Positions 1 to 8,439 of a DNA stretch of 64,000 bases are shown here, in pieces. The stretch's first letter is position 1, and the number at the start of each line of letters is the position of its first letter. The stretch is from Rubrivivax sp. (GTDB lineage Bacteria; Pseudomonadota; Gammaproteobacteria; Burkholderiales; Burkholderiaceae_C). Made by a program: the position numbers and the translations under genes. The stretch is from positions 248,001-312,000 of the forward strand of contig JADCGP010000008.1 of assembly GCA_020248915.1 (NCBI GenBank), in the 5' to 3' direction. The notes below the pieces were generated by a model. The model worked only from the letters and a program-made list of their open reading frames with translations. It was not told the DNA's origin and did not search any database.

Positions 1-268
1 CGACGCGGGGGGCGCCGGCCAGCGCGCACTCCTCCTCGAACAGGTGCCGCTGCACCGCGCTCCAGCCCGGGCCGCCGAATTCCTTCGGCCAGCCCCAGCC
101 GAGCCAGCCCTTGCTGCCGAGGATCCGAGCCCAGCGTTGCATGTCGTCGCGCGTGAGGCGCAGCGCGTGGTGGACCTTGTGGCTGATGTCGGCCGGCAGA
201 TGGGCGGCCACCCACTGCCGGATCTCGGCGCGGAACGCCTGTTCCTCGGGGGTGAATTGCAGGTCCAT
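1..268 (-). CDS. Acyl-CoA dehydrogenase, N-terminal part (runs off the window)
   Basis: The reading frame on the minus strand begins with ATG at 268 and is still open at the window edge, so only about 89 N-terminal residues are present. It starts MDLQFTPEEQAFRAEIRQWV and later has GWGWPKEFGGPGW, the typical opening helix and loop of the acyl-CoA dehydrogenase N-terminal domain. The family oxidises acyl-CoA to enoyl-CoA with FAD, passing electrons to ETF. The substrate cannot be told from this fragment, because the FAD site and catalytic glutamate lie outside the window. The identity is clear at family level only. Confidence 0.85.
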   Translation of the reverse strand, partial: MDLQFTPEEQAFRAEIRQWVAAHLPADISHKVHHALRLTRDDMQRWARILGSKGWLGWGWPKEFGGPGWSAVQRHLFEEECALAGAPRV

Positions 269-406
269 GGCGGGTCTCGGGTCGAACGGAAGCTGGAGTT
301 TGTAGCACGACCTCCCGCGCGCCGCCCGTCCCCGGCGGGACAGGGGCCGCGACCAGGCGGCGGCTCCGGTGCCGCCCGGGGCCACCTCGGCGCCACTGCG
401 ACCGCC

Positions 407-1054
407 TCAGCGCAGCTGCAGTCGCATCACGTCGGTCTCGCGCTGCATCCGCATGCGCGACAGCGCCGAGTTGCCCAGCAGCACGTAGGGCATCGGCGTG
501 GGCGTGACGACCGCGGGCACGTTGACCAGTTCGACCTCGCCCAGCCGCAGCCGGGCCAGCGTGACCTGCTGCACCTGCACCACCCCACCCGCGGTGCTCG
601 CCAGCCCGACCGGCGCCCCGGACGTGTCCAGGCCGATGCGGTCGGCCTCGGCGCGCGACAGCGCGACCGAGGTGGCCCCGGTGTCGACCAGGAAACGCGT
701 GGCGCGGCCGTTGATCGACCCGGCGACGACGAAGTGGCCGCCGCTGCCAGCCGGGATCACGACCTCGCGGCCCTGGGGCGCCGAGGCGGCCGGACCGACC
801 GATGGCGCAGCGCCGGGCCGCAGCAGCATGGGCTGGCCGCCGCGCTCGACCCGAAGCGCCTCGCCCTCCCAGCCGAGCACGCGCAGGCCGGCGACCGACT
901 GGCCCGGGGCCACGACCTGGGTGCGGCCGTCGACGACCAGCAGCGCCTTGTCGCCCATGCGCCCGGCCAGCGTCTGCGCGCCGACGCCGGCGCCGGCCGC
1001 GAGCAGCAGCGCGGCCGCGCTCAGTCGCGGAAGTTGCGGAACGCGAGCGGCCAT
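407..1054 (-). CDS. Retropepsin-like aspartic protease, exported or membrane-anchored
   Basis: This 215-residue protein has an N-terminal hydrophobic segment (about residues 11-27, ending GVGA-Q) that looks like a signal peptide or anchor. The C-terminal half holds one aspartic protease motif, VDTGATSVALS, with the likely catalytic Asp at 124, and a later hydrophobic LLGNSAL motif. This matches the bacterial single-domain retropepsin-like proteases (clan AA), which must dimerise to form an active site. Substrates in bacteria are poorly known. The start overlaps the end of yajQ by 34 bp, so the two are probably co-transcribed. Function beyond the fold is inferred. Confidence 0.8.
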   Translation of the reverse strand: MAARVPQLPRLSAAALLLAAGAGVGAQTLAGRMGDKALLVVDGRTQVVAPGQSVAGLRVLGWEGEALRVERGGQPMLLRPGAAPSVGPAASAPQGREVVIPAGSGGHFVVAGSINGRATRFLVDTGATSVALSRAEADRIGLDTSGAPVGLASTAGGVVQVQQVTLARLRLGEVELVNVPAVVTPTPMPYVLLGNSALSRMRMQRETDVMRLQLR

Positions 1055-1524
1055 TCGGGGTGCTCCGAGCGCAGCAGGGCGATCGTGCGCTGCAGGTCGT
1101 CGCGCTGGGCACCGGTCACGCGGACCGTGTCGCCCTGCACGACGGCCTGCACCTTGCGCCGGCTCGCCTTGACGGCGGCGACGATGCGGCGCGCGCTGTC
1201 GGCGTCGATGCCACTGCGCACGGCCACCGGCCAGCGCATGCGGTCACCGCCGATCTTCTGGCGTGCAGCCGAGAGGTCCAGGAAGCGGATGTCGACGCCG
1301 CGCCGGGCCAGCCGGGCCAGGAGCAGGTCGCGCACCTGGTCGAGCTGGAAGTCGCTGTCGCCCAGCAGCAGCAGTTCGCGCGTGGACGGGGTGGCCGAGG
1401 CGAGCTCGACGGCGGCGCTGGTGCCCTTGAAATCGAAGCGCGTCGCGATCTCCCGGCCGGCCTGATCGACGGCGTTGCGCAACTCGACCAGGTCGGGTTC
1501 GATGACGACGTCGAAGCTCGGCAT
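1021..1524 (-). CDS. yajQ: YajQ-family nucleotide-binding protein
   Basis: The 167-residue protein begins MPSFDVVIEPDLVELRNAVD and ends HPEWPLAFRNFRD, both diagnostic for the YajQ family (usually 160-165 residues, two ferredoxin-like domains). Family members bind nucleotides, and some act as cyclic-di-GMP effectors that modulate transcription factors; whether this one does is not shown. I chose the ATG at 1524 because an in-frame upstream extension to 1605 runs through low-complexity sequence unlike the family. It is divergent from murB with only 47 bp between start codons, an order common in Burkholderiales. Confidence 0.93.
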   Translation of the reverse strand: MPSFDVVIEPDLVELRNAVDQAGREIATRFDFKGTSAAVELASATPSTRELLLLGDSDFQLDQVRDLLLARLARRGVDIRFLDLSAARQKIGGDRMRWPVAVRSGIDADSARRIVAAVKASRRKVQAVVQGDTVRVTGAQRDDLQRTIALLRSEHPEWPLAFRNFRD

Positions 1525-1571
1525 GGGTCTGCGCTGGCGGCGACGGGCCGCCGATCGCGCAGAATTCTGGC

Positions 1572-2633
1572 ATGACCGTCGCGCCCTCCCCACCGGCCCG
1601 CACACTGGACGTGCACCTTCGTGCGAGCCTGCGCGAATTCAACACCTTCGGGCTGCCGGCGCAGGCCGCGACGCTGGTGCGGATCGCCTCCGATGCCGAC
1701 GTCCGGCGCGTGCTGGCGCACCCCGACTACGGCCGCGCGCCGAAGTTCGTGCTCGGCGGCGGCAGCAACATCGTGCTGACGCGCGACGTCGAGGCCGTCG
1801 TGCTGAAGGTCGAGGTGGCCGGCCGGCGCCTCGTCGAGGCGCGCGAAGACGCCTGGATCGTCGAGTCCGGAGCCGGCGAGGATTGGCACGAGCTGGTGGC
1901 CTGGACGCTGCAGCAGGGCTGGCCGGGGCTCGAGAACCTGGCCCTGATCCCAGGCACGGTGGGTGCTGCGCCGGTGCAGAACATCGGGGCCTACGGGGTC
2001 GAGCTGAAGGACCGATTCGAGTCGCTCGACGCGGTCGACCTGGTGACGGGCCGCACGGTCACGCTGGACGCCGCCGCCTGCCGCTTCGGCTACCGCGACA
2101 GCGTGTTCAAGCAGGGCGGCTTCGAAGGCCTGGCGGGAAAGTCCCTGATCACGCGCGTGCGGCTGCGGCTGCCGCGGCCCTGGCAGCCGGTGCTCGGCTA
2201 CCTCGACCTGGAGCGCAAGCGCGCCGAGACCGGAATCGACCAGCCCGACGCGCGCACGATCTTCGACTGGGTGTGCGCGATCCGCCGCGCCAAGCTCCCG
2301 GACCCGGCAGTGGTCGGCAACGCGGGCAGCTTCTTCAAGAACCCGGTGGTCAGCGCCGAGCAGTGCCGCGACATCATCGACCGCGATCCGGAGATCGTGC
2401 ATTACCCGTTGCCAGACGGGAGTTGCAAGCTGGCCGCCGGGTGGCTGATCGACGCCTGCGGCTGGAAGGGCAAGAGCGTGGGCCGCGCCGGCGTCTACGA
2501 CAAGCAGGCCCTGGTGCTCGTCAACCGCGGCGGCGCCAGCGGGGCCGAGGTGCTGACGCTGGCGCGGGCGATCCAGGAGAGCGTCTACGGCCGCTTCGGG
2601 ATCCGGCTCGAGCCCGAGCCCGTCATCTTCTGA
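1572..2633 (+). CDS. murB: UDP-N-acetylenolpyruvoylglucosamine reductase MurB
   Basis: This 353-residue flavoenzyme reduces UDP-GlcNAc-enolpyruvate to UDP-MurNAc, the second committed step of peptidoglycan synthesis in the cytoplasm. It shows the FAD-binding GGGSNIV loop (residues 62-68), the PGTVGAAPVQNIGAYGVE segment (about 128-145) and the GSFFKNP motif with the catalytic Ser near 253. The catalytic Glu is in the C-terminal LEPEP. Length and motifs fit the type I (E. coli-like) enzyme. It starts divergently from yajQ. Confidence 0.96.
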   Translation: MTVAPSPPARTLDVHLRASLREFNTFGLPAQAATLVRIASDADVRRVLAHPDYGRAPKFVLGGGSNIVLTRDVEAVVLKVEVAGRRLVEAREDAWIVESGAGEDWHELVAWTLQQGWPGLENLALIPGTVGAAPVQNIGAYGVELKDRFESLDAVDLVTGRTVTLDAAACRFGYRDSVFKQGGFEGLAGKSLITRVRLRLPRPWQPVLGYLDLERKRAETGIDQPDARTIFDWVCAIRRAKLPDPAVVGNAGSFFKNPVVSAEQCRDIIDRDPEIVHYPLPDGSCKLAAGWLIDACGWKGKSVGRAGVYDKQALVLVNRGGASGAEVLTLARAIQESVYGRFGIRLEPEPVIF

Positions 2634-2661
2634 ACGCGCGGGGAGACAGCACCCCCGGCGC

Positions 2662-3351
2662 TCAGCTGGTGCGCAGCATGTCCCCGATCTCCAGGCCCGT
2701 CAGCGCCTTGGCGCTGCGCGCCAGCCAGTACAGCAGGCCCATCATCATCGCCATCGAGGGCAGGGCGATCACGGGGTAGCTCAGCAGCGTCAGCCGCCCG
2801 AGCTCCTGGTTGAAGGCCTCGGTGCCCGCCGCGCTGGTGACGACCGCCCGCGCGAGAACGTAGTTGGCCGCCGAGGAGAAGAAGAAGGTGCCCGACAGCA
2901 GCCGGGTGGCCTGGCGCAGGCGCAGCTCGAAGTGCACCGCGGTGCGCCGTTCGACGAGGGCGCGCTGGATGCGGTCGACGTCGAACAGGTCGGGATTGAA
3001 GACGAGGATGCGGATCAGCGGCCAGCGTGTCCAGTTCGACACCAGCACCGCCACGCCGATCAGCCCGGGGACCAGGGCCTCCTTGACGGCCAACCACTGC
3101 GCGTCCAGGCGCAGCAGGCCGATGCCCCCGGTCAGCAGCGTGCTGACGATACCCAGCACCGACAGCCAGTTCAGCCGCCGGCGGCGCCAGCCGTCCCACA
3201 TCCCCCAGCCGATCGGAAAGGCCAGGGCGAGCAACAGGGCCTTCAGCGGCCCCAGCTGCTCGGCGCCGCTCAGCTTCATCAGCACCAGCGCCGGCACGAT
3301 GATCGTGATGCCGATCTCCAGCAGCGGGTTCGGGCGGTCGCTCTTGCTCAT
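2662..3351 (-). CDS. Multi-pass inner-membrane protein (VC0807-like)
   Basis: About 229 residues with five to six hydrophobic helices: ITIIVPALVLM, ALLLALAFPIGWGMW, LSVLGIVSTLLTGGIGLL, LVPGLIGVAVLV, and two near the C-terminus ending in MAMMMGLLYWL. The pattern resembles the VC0807-type integral membrane proteins, which have no established function. The ATG at 3351 was preferred over an in-frame GTG at 3369 because the residues it would add are atypical. The gene is convergent with murB. No catalytic motif is visible, so no role is assigned. Confidence 0.7.
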   Translation of the reverse strand: MSKSDRPNPLLEIGITIIVPALVLMKLSGAEQLGPLKALLLALAFPIGWGMWDGWRRRRLNWLSVLGIVSTLLTGGIGLLRLDAQWLAVKEALVPGLIGVAVLVSNWTRWPLIRILVFNPDLFDVDRIQRALVERRTAVHFELRLRQATRLLSGTFFFSSAANYVLARAVVTSAAGTEAFNQELGRLTLLSYPVIALPSMAMMMGLLYWLARSAKALTGLEIGDMLRTS

Positions 3352-3509
3352 CGGGGACAGGTAGGGCACGGGGCGGGCGAGGGCGCAACGCTAGCGCATC
3401 GGCATGCCGCAGGGCGGAATGGCGAGGCCTGCCGGTCACCCGCCCGCGGCGGCGAAACGGGGCGGCGGTCCGGCAGACAGCGGAACCGGGCGGCGGCCCG
3501 GGAGCAAGC

Positions 3510-3701
3510 TCAGGCGGCGTCCTGGGCGAGGCCGCGGCGCACGCGCTCGGCCGCGGCGCGCAGCGCGGGGTTGGACGACGCGGCCGCGACGTCGAGGATG
3601 CGGCGGGCATACTCCGGGTCGGATTGCAGCCGCTCGACATGCACGTGCACGCCCTCGCCGGCCAGCAGCCACTTCAACTCGACGATCTCGACCAGAGCCA
3701 T
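3510..3701 (-). CDS. Small conserved-looking hypothetical protein (63 aa)
   Basis: A 63-codon frame begins MALVEIVELKWLLAGEGVHV and ends RVRRGLAQDAA. It is predicted all-helical and amphipathic, with no signal peptide or cysteines. I recall similar short proteins starting with a VEIVELKWLLAG-like segment in other Burkholderiales, but that cannot be checked here. It lies alone between two divergent units (the membrane protein at 2662-3351 and the dehydratase at 3837). The codon pattern, with strong GC bias at third positions, supports coding. Function unknown. Confidence 0.6.
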   Translation of the reverse strand: MALVEIVELKWLLAGEGVHVHVERLQSDPEYARRILDVAAASSNPALRAAAERVRRGLAQDAA

Positions 3702-3836
3702 GGTGACGGACCTGTTGACGTTCCCGGTCGCTGAGGCGACCCGGCCTGCGACCCTAACGGCTGCAGCCGGCACGAGGCTGACAGCCGTCTGGAGCGACCA
3801 CTGCAGATCGTGCCCCGGGCGGGGAGGCGCCGTCCG

Positions 3837-4838
3837 GTGACGCTCGAGAGCCCCTTCGACGGCCTGGCCATCGGCCCGGCCGACGTCGCCGCCGCCGAGG
3901 CGCGCCTGGCCGGCGTGGCGCACCGCACGCCCGCGCGCACGTCTCGCACCGCCGACGAGCGCACCGGCGCGACGCTGTACTTCAAGTGCGAGAACTTCCA
4001 GCGCATGGGCGCCTTCAAGTTCCGTGGCGCCTACAACGCGCTGGCGCAGTTCACGCCCGAGCAGCGGCGCGCCGGAGTGATTGCCTTCTCCTCGGGCAAC
4101 CATGCCCAGGCCGTCGCGCTGGCCGCGCGGCTACTCGACATGCCCAGCGTCATCGTGATGCCCCGCGACGCCCCGCCCGCCAAGCTGGCCGCCACCCGCG
4201 GCTACCAGGAGGGCCGGCGCGGCAGCGAGGTGGTGCTGTACGACCGCTACACCGAGGACCGCGAGGCGATCGGCCGCCGGCTGGCCACCGAGCGCGGCAT
4301 GACGTTGGTTCCCCCCTTCGACCACCCGCACGTGATGGCCGGCCAGGGCACGGCCGCCGCCGAACTGATCGACGACGTCGGCCCGCTCGACCTGCTGGTG
4401 GTGTGCATCGGCGGAGGCGGCCTGGTCGCCGGCTGCGCGGTGGCCGCGGTGGCGCGCTGTCCCGCCATCGAGATCGTCGGTGTCGAGCCGGAGGCGGGCA
4501 ACGACACCCAGCGCAGCCTGGCCGAGGGCCGCATCGTCCACATCGACACGCCACGCACGATCGCCGATGGCGCCCAGACGCAGCACAGCGGGCAGCTCAC
4601 CTTCCCCGTGATCCAGCGGCTGGTGCGGCGGATCGAGACCGTCAGCGACGCGCAGCTGGTGCGGACGATGCGCTTCTTCGCCGAGCGGATGAAGATGGTG
4701 GTCGAGCCCACCGGCTGCCTGGCCGCTGCCGCGCTGCTCGAGGGCGTGATCGACGCCCGCGGGCGCCGCGTCGGCGTGATCGTCAGCGGCGGGAACGTCG
4801 ACCTGCCGTCCTACGCGTCGTTCCTGGCGGGCGACTGA
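3837..4838 (+). CDS. Threonine/serine dehydratase, PLP fold type II
   Basis: This 333-residue enzyme removes ammonia from a hydroxy-amino acid using PLP. The Schiff-base lysine is K61 in GAFKFRGA; SSGNHAQA (85-92) and the phosphate-binding GGGG loop (192-195) follow. There is no C-terminal ACT regulatory domain, so it resembles the catabolic or threo-3-hydroxyaspartate/serine type rather than biosynthetic IlvA. I chose the GTG at 3837 because GGGGAGG lies about 10 nt upstream. The 3' end overlaps the convergent DUF502 gene by 28 bp. Substrate is not certain. Confidence 0.85.
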   Translation: MTLESPFDGLAIGPADVAAAEARLAGVAHRTPARTSRTADERTGATLYFKCENFQRMGAFKFRGAYNALAQFTPEQRRAGVIAFSSGNHAQAVALAARLLDMPSVIVMPRDAPPAKLAATRGYQEGRRGSEVVLYDRYTEDREAIGRRLATERGMTLVPPFDHPHVMAGQGTAAAELIDDVGPLDLLVVCIGGGGLVAGCAVAAVARCPAIEIVGVEPEAGNDTQRSLAEGRIVHIDTPRTIADGAQTQHSGQLTFPVIQRLVRRIETVSDAQLVRTMRFFAERMKMVVEPTGCLAAAALLEGVIDARGRRVGVIVSGGNVDLPSYASFLAGD

Positions 4839-5503
4839 GGCGCCGGCGGGGCGGCCGCCGGCAGGTGCTGCGGCGAGGTCACGCCGAGCGAGACGTAGAT
4901 GCTCGTCAGCGCCTCGACGCCGACGTCGGCCGGCTCGACCCAGTCCTCGGGCACGTAGAGCAGCCCCCCGCCCACGGGCACCGGCGCAGTGGGCACGATC
5001 AGCGCGAGGTAGGCCTTGTTGCCGAGCCGGACCGGCTGCGGCGTGGACAGCAGGGCCAGCGCCACCGCGCCGCCGCGGCCGCCGAAGTGGCACCACACGG
5101 GGCTCATCGACCGCAGGCCGTCCTCGTCGCGCTGGGCGAAGAGGCCGACCATCTTGTGCGCGAGGTCGTAGACCGTGCCCACCACCGGGATGCGGCGCAG
5201 CACCCCCTCGAAGATGCGGGCGACCCCGCGCTGCAGCCCGGCCTCCACCAGCAGGCCCAGCCCGAAGATCAGCGCCAGCACGATGCCCACGCCGAACAGG
5301 TAGCCCACGATCTCCGAGCCGGTGACGCCGAGCCCCAGGCGCACAAGCACCGATCCGACCGGGCTGTTCGGCCCCAGGCCGCGGATCAGCAGGCCGACCG
5401 CCCACCAGAAGATGAAGATGGTGGCCGCCAGCGGCAGCGCGGCGAGCAGGCCGGCCAGGAAGATGCGGAGCAGGTGGCCGGTGGTGCGCTTCATGGAAGC
5501 CAT
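4811..5503 (-). CDS. DUF502 family inner-membrane protein
   Basis: About 230 residues with two long hydrophobic hairpins (LLRIFLAGLLAALPLAATIF and the VGYLFGVGIVLALIFGLGLL region). They are followed by the conserved IPVVGTVYDLAHKMV segment and a soluble half with LALIVPTAPVPVGGGLLYVP. These are hallmarks of the DUF502 family, whose function is unknown. The tail is Pro/Ala-rich. The start is either ATG 5503 (MASMKRT) or ATG 5494 (MKRTT); neither has a clear Shine-Dalgarno site. It is divergent from the S10 peptidase by 49 bp and overlaps the dehydratase end by 28 bp. Confidence 0.85.
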   Translation of the reverse strand: MASMKRTTGHLLRIFLAGLLAALPLAATIFIFWWAVGLLIRGLGPNSPVGSVLVRLGLGVTGSEIVGYLFGVGIVLALIFGLGLLVEAGLQRGVARIFEGVLRRIPVVGTVYDLAHKMVGLFAQRDEDGLRSMSPVWCHFGGRGGAVALALLSTPQPVRLGNKAYLALIVPTAPVPVGGGLLYVPEDWVEPADVGVEALTSIYVSLGVTSPQHLPAAAPPAPQSPARNDA

Positions 5504-5552
5504 TATCGGCAGCCTGCTAACCTCGGCGGCTTGCCGAAGGAGTCCGTCTGCC

Positions 5553-7079
5553 ATGGCCGAGTCCCAGTCCGCCAAGGACACCACCCCCGACGCTGCGGCC
5601 CCCTCCGCAGCCTCCACGCCCTCCGATGAGGCCCGGCGCCAGCGCACCCACGTCGAGCGCCTGCTCGCGCGGCCGGCGGCGCAAAGCCGCGGCAGCGTCG
5701 TCGCCGGCGGGCAGCGCCTGGACTACCGGGTGCACGCGGCCTTCCTGCCGGTGCTGCCCGCGGGCCTTGCGTCGGCGTCCGGCGAGCCCGAGGCGGCGGT
5801 CCTGGCGACGGCCTACCAGCTCGAGGGAGCGAACGCGGCGGAGCGGCCGGTCTGCTTCGCCTTCAATGGCGGCCCGGGGTCGGCCTCGGTGTGGCTGCAC
5901 CTGGGCGCGCTCGGGCCCCGGCGCGTTGTCGTGCCCGACGACGGCAGCGCGCCGCGGCCGCCGTTTGCGGTGCAGGACAACCCCCACACCTGGCTGAAGC
6001 ACTTCGACCTCGTCTTCATCGACCCGCCGCACACCGGGTGGTCCGCCTGCGCGAGCGATGCCGCGCGCAAGAAGCTGCTGTCGGTCGATGGCGACGTGGC
6101 CGCGCTGGCCGAGGTGATGCGCGGCTGGCTCACGCAGCACCGGCGCTGGGGCTCCGCCGTGTACCTGGCCGGCGAGAGCTACGGCACCACGCGCGGCGCG
6201 GCGCTGGCCGACGCCCTGCTGGCGATGGGCGTCGGCGTCGCCGGCGCCGTGCTGGTCAGCTGCGCGATGGACCTGCAGAGCATCGTGTTCGCCCCGGCCA
6301 ACGACCTGCCCTATGCGCTGTTCCTGCCCGGCTTTGCGAACGTCGCCCAGTACCACGGGCTGCTCGGCGGCGCCGCCGGCGCCGACCCGGCCGCGGCGCG
6401 GACGGCGGCCGAGGCCTTCGTCCAGGAGGAGTACGTGGCCGCGCTGCACGCCGGCGCGCGTCTGGGCGAGCGGCAGCGCACCCGCATCGCACGCCGCATC
6501 GCCGAGCTGACCGGGCTTGCCCGCGGGCTGGTCGAGGAGAAGAACCTGCGCATCGCCGACGTGCACTTCTTTTTCGAGGCGCTGCGGCACCGCGGGCTAC
6601 AGGTCGGCCGGCTGGACGCGCGGGGCACCGGCCCGCTGGGTGCCAGCCGCGGGCGCGAGTTCGAGTTCGACCCCGGCATCGAGGCCATCGCGGCGCCATA
6701 CACGACGGCGGCGATGGCCTACTTCGCCGAGCTCGGGCTGGACCTCCCGCAGCGCTACGAGGTGCTCAACCTCGACGTCAACCGCAGCTGGAACTGGACC
6801 CGGGGCGACAGCACCCGCATGGGCTTCGCGTCCACCACGTCCGACCTGGCGCGCGCGCTGCGGCGTGCCCCGCACTTCAAGGTGCTGGCCGCCAGCGGCC
6901 GTTACGACCTGGGGACGCCCTACAGCGCCACCGACTGGTCACTCGCCCGGCTCGACGTGCCCGCCGACGTGATGGCGCGGGTGACGCACTGCTACTACGA
7001 CGCCGGCCACATGATGTACACGCGGCAGGCCGACCTGGTGCAGCTCGAGGCCGACCTCGCGTCGTGGCTGGCCACCTGA
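5553..7079 (+). CDS. S10 family serine carboxypeptidase
   Basis: A 508-residue protein with the NGGPGS oxyanion motif (105-110), the nucleophile elbow GESYG (Ser 209), an Asp in RYDLGTPYS (Asp 452) and a His in DAGHMMY (His 486). This is the order and spacing of the S10 carboxypeptidases, which remove C-terminal residues at acidic pH and are best known from eukaryotic vacuoles. No signal peptide is evident: the N-terminus is a 30-residue Ala/Ser/Pro-rich polar stretch, so its location is unclear. The start is well supported by GAAGGAG about 10 nt upstream. Substrate unknown. Confidence 0.88.
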   Translation: MAESQSAKDTTPDAAAPSAASTPSDEARRQRTHVERLLARPAAQSRGSVVAGGQRLDYRVHAAFLPVLPAGLASASGEPEAAVLATAYQLEGANAAERPVCFAFNGGPGSASVWLHLGALGPRRVVVPDDGSAPRPPFAVQDNPHTWLKHFDLVFIDPPHTGWSACASDAARKKLLSVDGDVAALAEVMRGWLTQHRRWGSAVYLAGESYGTTRGAALADALLAMGVGVAGAVLVSCAMDLQSIVFAPANDLPYALFLPGFANVAQYHGLLGGAAGADPAAARTAAEAFVQEEYVAALHAGARLGERQRTRIARRIAELTGLARGLVEEKNLRIADVHFFFEALRHRGLQVGRLDARGTGPLGASRGREFEFDPGIEAIAAPYTTAAMAYFAELGLDLPQRYEVLNLDVNRSWNWTRGDSTRMGFASTTSDLARALRRAPHFKVLAASGRYDLGTPYSATDWSLARLDVPADVMARVTHCYYDAGHMMYTRQADLVQLEADLASWLAT

Positions 7080-7086
7080 GGGCGGC

Positions 7087-7647
7087 TCAAAGCAGACGCG
7101 CGAGCCGGGTGTCGAGCCGGATGTCGAGCCGGGACAGTGCGGCGCCGAGCGCCGCGTCGTCGCGACCGAAGGCGAAGTCGGCGAAGTCGAAGCCCGGCCC
7201 GACCGTGGCGCCGACGTAGGCGAACGACCCCGGTCCCACGGCCAGCGGCTCGGCCGCCTGCCACCATCCGGCGGGCACGACGTGGCGCGGCCTGCGGCGA
7301 GTGATGCCCGGAGCGTCTGAAGCATTGGCAACGTCGACGGCGCCGAGCACGACCCGCTCGATGCGGTCGAGCGCCGGGGGCACCAGCCAGAGCACCAGGC
7401 CGGCGCCCTCGAGCAGATGCCACGCCTCGTCGGAACCGACCCGGTGCCAGGCCGAGTGCTGGCCGGCGGCGAGCAGGAAGTCGATGGTGGTCAGCGCCGC
7501 GCGCACCGGCCGCGCATCGCCCGGCTGCACCTGCGCCCCCGACCGGAAGACCTCGCGGTAGAAGCCGCCTTCCGGGTGCGGCACCAGCCCGAGGGCGCGC
7601 ACGATCTCGCCGGCGCGGCCCGCCGGCGGCGCCGGCGAGCCGCTCAT
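7087..7647 (-). CDS. DUF985 cupin-fold protein
   Basis: This 186-residue protein shows LGLVPHPEGGFYREVF near residue 20, SAWHRVGSDEAWHLLEGAGL (His and Glu consistent with a metal-binding cupin), and VPAGWWQAAE followed by YVGATVGPGFDFADF. These define the DUF985 (YML079w-like) cupins, whose natural ligand is unknown. Its ATG overlaps the stop of the upstream SDR gene as ATGA, so the two are co-translated. Confidence 0.87.
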   Translation of the reverse strand: MSGSPAPPAGRAGEIVRALGLVPHPEGGFYREVFRSGAQVQPGDARPVRAALTTIDFLLAAGQHSAWHRVGSDEAWHLLEGAGLVLWLVPPALDRIERVVLGAVDVANASDAPGITRRRPRHVVPAGWWQAAEPLAVGPGSFAYVGATVGPGFDFADFAFGRDDAALGAALSRLDIRLDTRLARLL

Positions 7648-8387
7648 GCGACCTCGCGCACGTCGCCGATCGGGTTGCTGCCGAAGTCCGCCCGGGCGAG
7701 GAAGGCCAGCACGCGGTGCGCGGCCTCGCTCGGGCTCACCAGCTGGCCGCTCGCCTGCATGTCCAGGAAGCGCTGGCGGTTGGCGAACTCGGCCGGGTCG
7801 GCGCTGCGCAGCTGCACCTGCATGTCGGTGTCGATGACGCCTGGCGCCAGAGAGACCACCTTGGCGCCACCCGGCGAGGCCGCTTCCTCCAGCGCCAGCG
7901 CGCGCGCAAGGTGATCCATGCCCGCCTTGGCCGCGCAATACGAGGCGCTGCCGGCCAGCGCGAAGCGCCCGAGCCCCGAGGAGATCAGCAGCACCTTGCG
8001 CGGGCCGCGCCACCCCGAGGTGGACCGCAGGAAGGCGGCGGTGAGCAGCATCGGTGCCTCCAGGTCCACGCGCAGCGCGCGCGCCAGCTCGTCGGCGCTG
8101 TTTGCCGCGAGCGGGGCGAGCCGCGACAGCACGCCGGCGTTGTGGATGATCGTGGCCGACTCGAGCGCGGCACCGTCCTGCGCGTCCAGCCACGACTCGA
8201 GCCTCGCGGCAGCGGCCGTGGTGTCGGCCAGGTCCTGCGACCAGGCGAGGTGCTCGGCCCCGCCAGGGGCGACGAGGTCGCAGGGCGTGCGCGAGATCGT
8301 GAGCAGCCGGTGACCGGGCTGCAGGCGCTGCTCGGCGATGGCGCGGCCGAGGCCGCGCGAGGCGCCGGTGAGGATGGTGAGGTGCAT
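7644..8387 (-). CDS. Short-chain dehydrogenase/reductase
   Basis: A 247-residue Rossmann protein with the NAD(P) motif TGASRGLG (7-14), NAG (83-85), a catalytic Ser near 136-137 and YxxxK (Tyr 150, Lys 154). It follows the classical SDR plan for NAD(P)H-dependent carbonyl reduction. The short form resembles sepiapterin/benzil reductase-like members, but the substrate is not identifiable. It is coupled by a 4-bp overlap to the DUF985 gene, so the pair may act on the same metabolite. That last point is inference. Confidence 0.88.
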   Translation of the reverse strand: MHLTILTGASRGLGRAIAEQRLQPGHRLLTISRTPCDLVAPGGAEHLAWSQDLADTTAAAARLESWLDAQDGAALESATIIHNAGVLSRLAPLAANSADELARALRVDLEAPMLLTAAFLRSTSGWRGPRKVLLISSGLGRFALAGSASYCAAKAGMDHLARALALEEAASPGGAKVVSLAPGVIDTDMQVQLRSADPAEFANRQRFLDMQASGQLVSPSEAAHRVLAFLARADFGSNPIGDVREVA

Positions 8388-8439
8388 CGTGGCGCGGGGT
8401 TTGGAAGGTGAGGGTGCGGTGGAGGATAGCCGCGACGGC

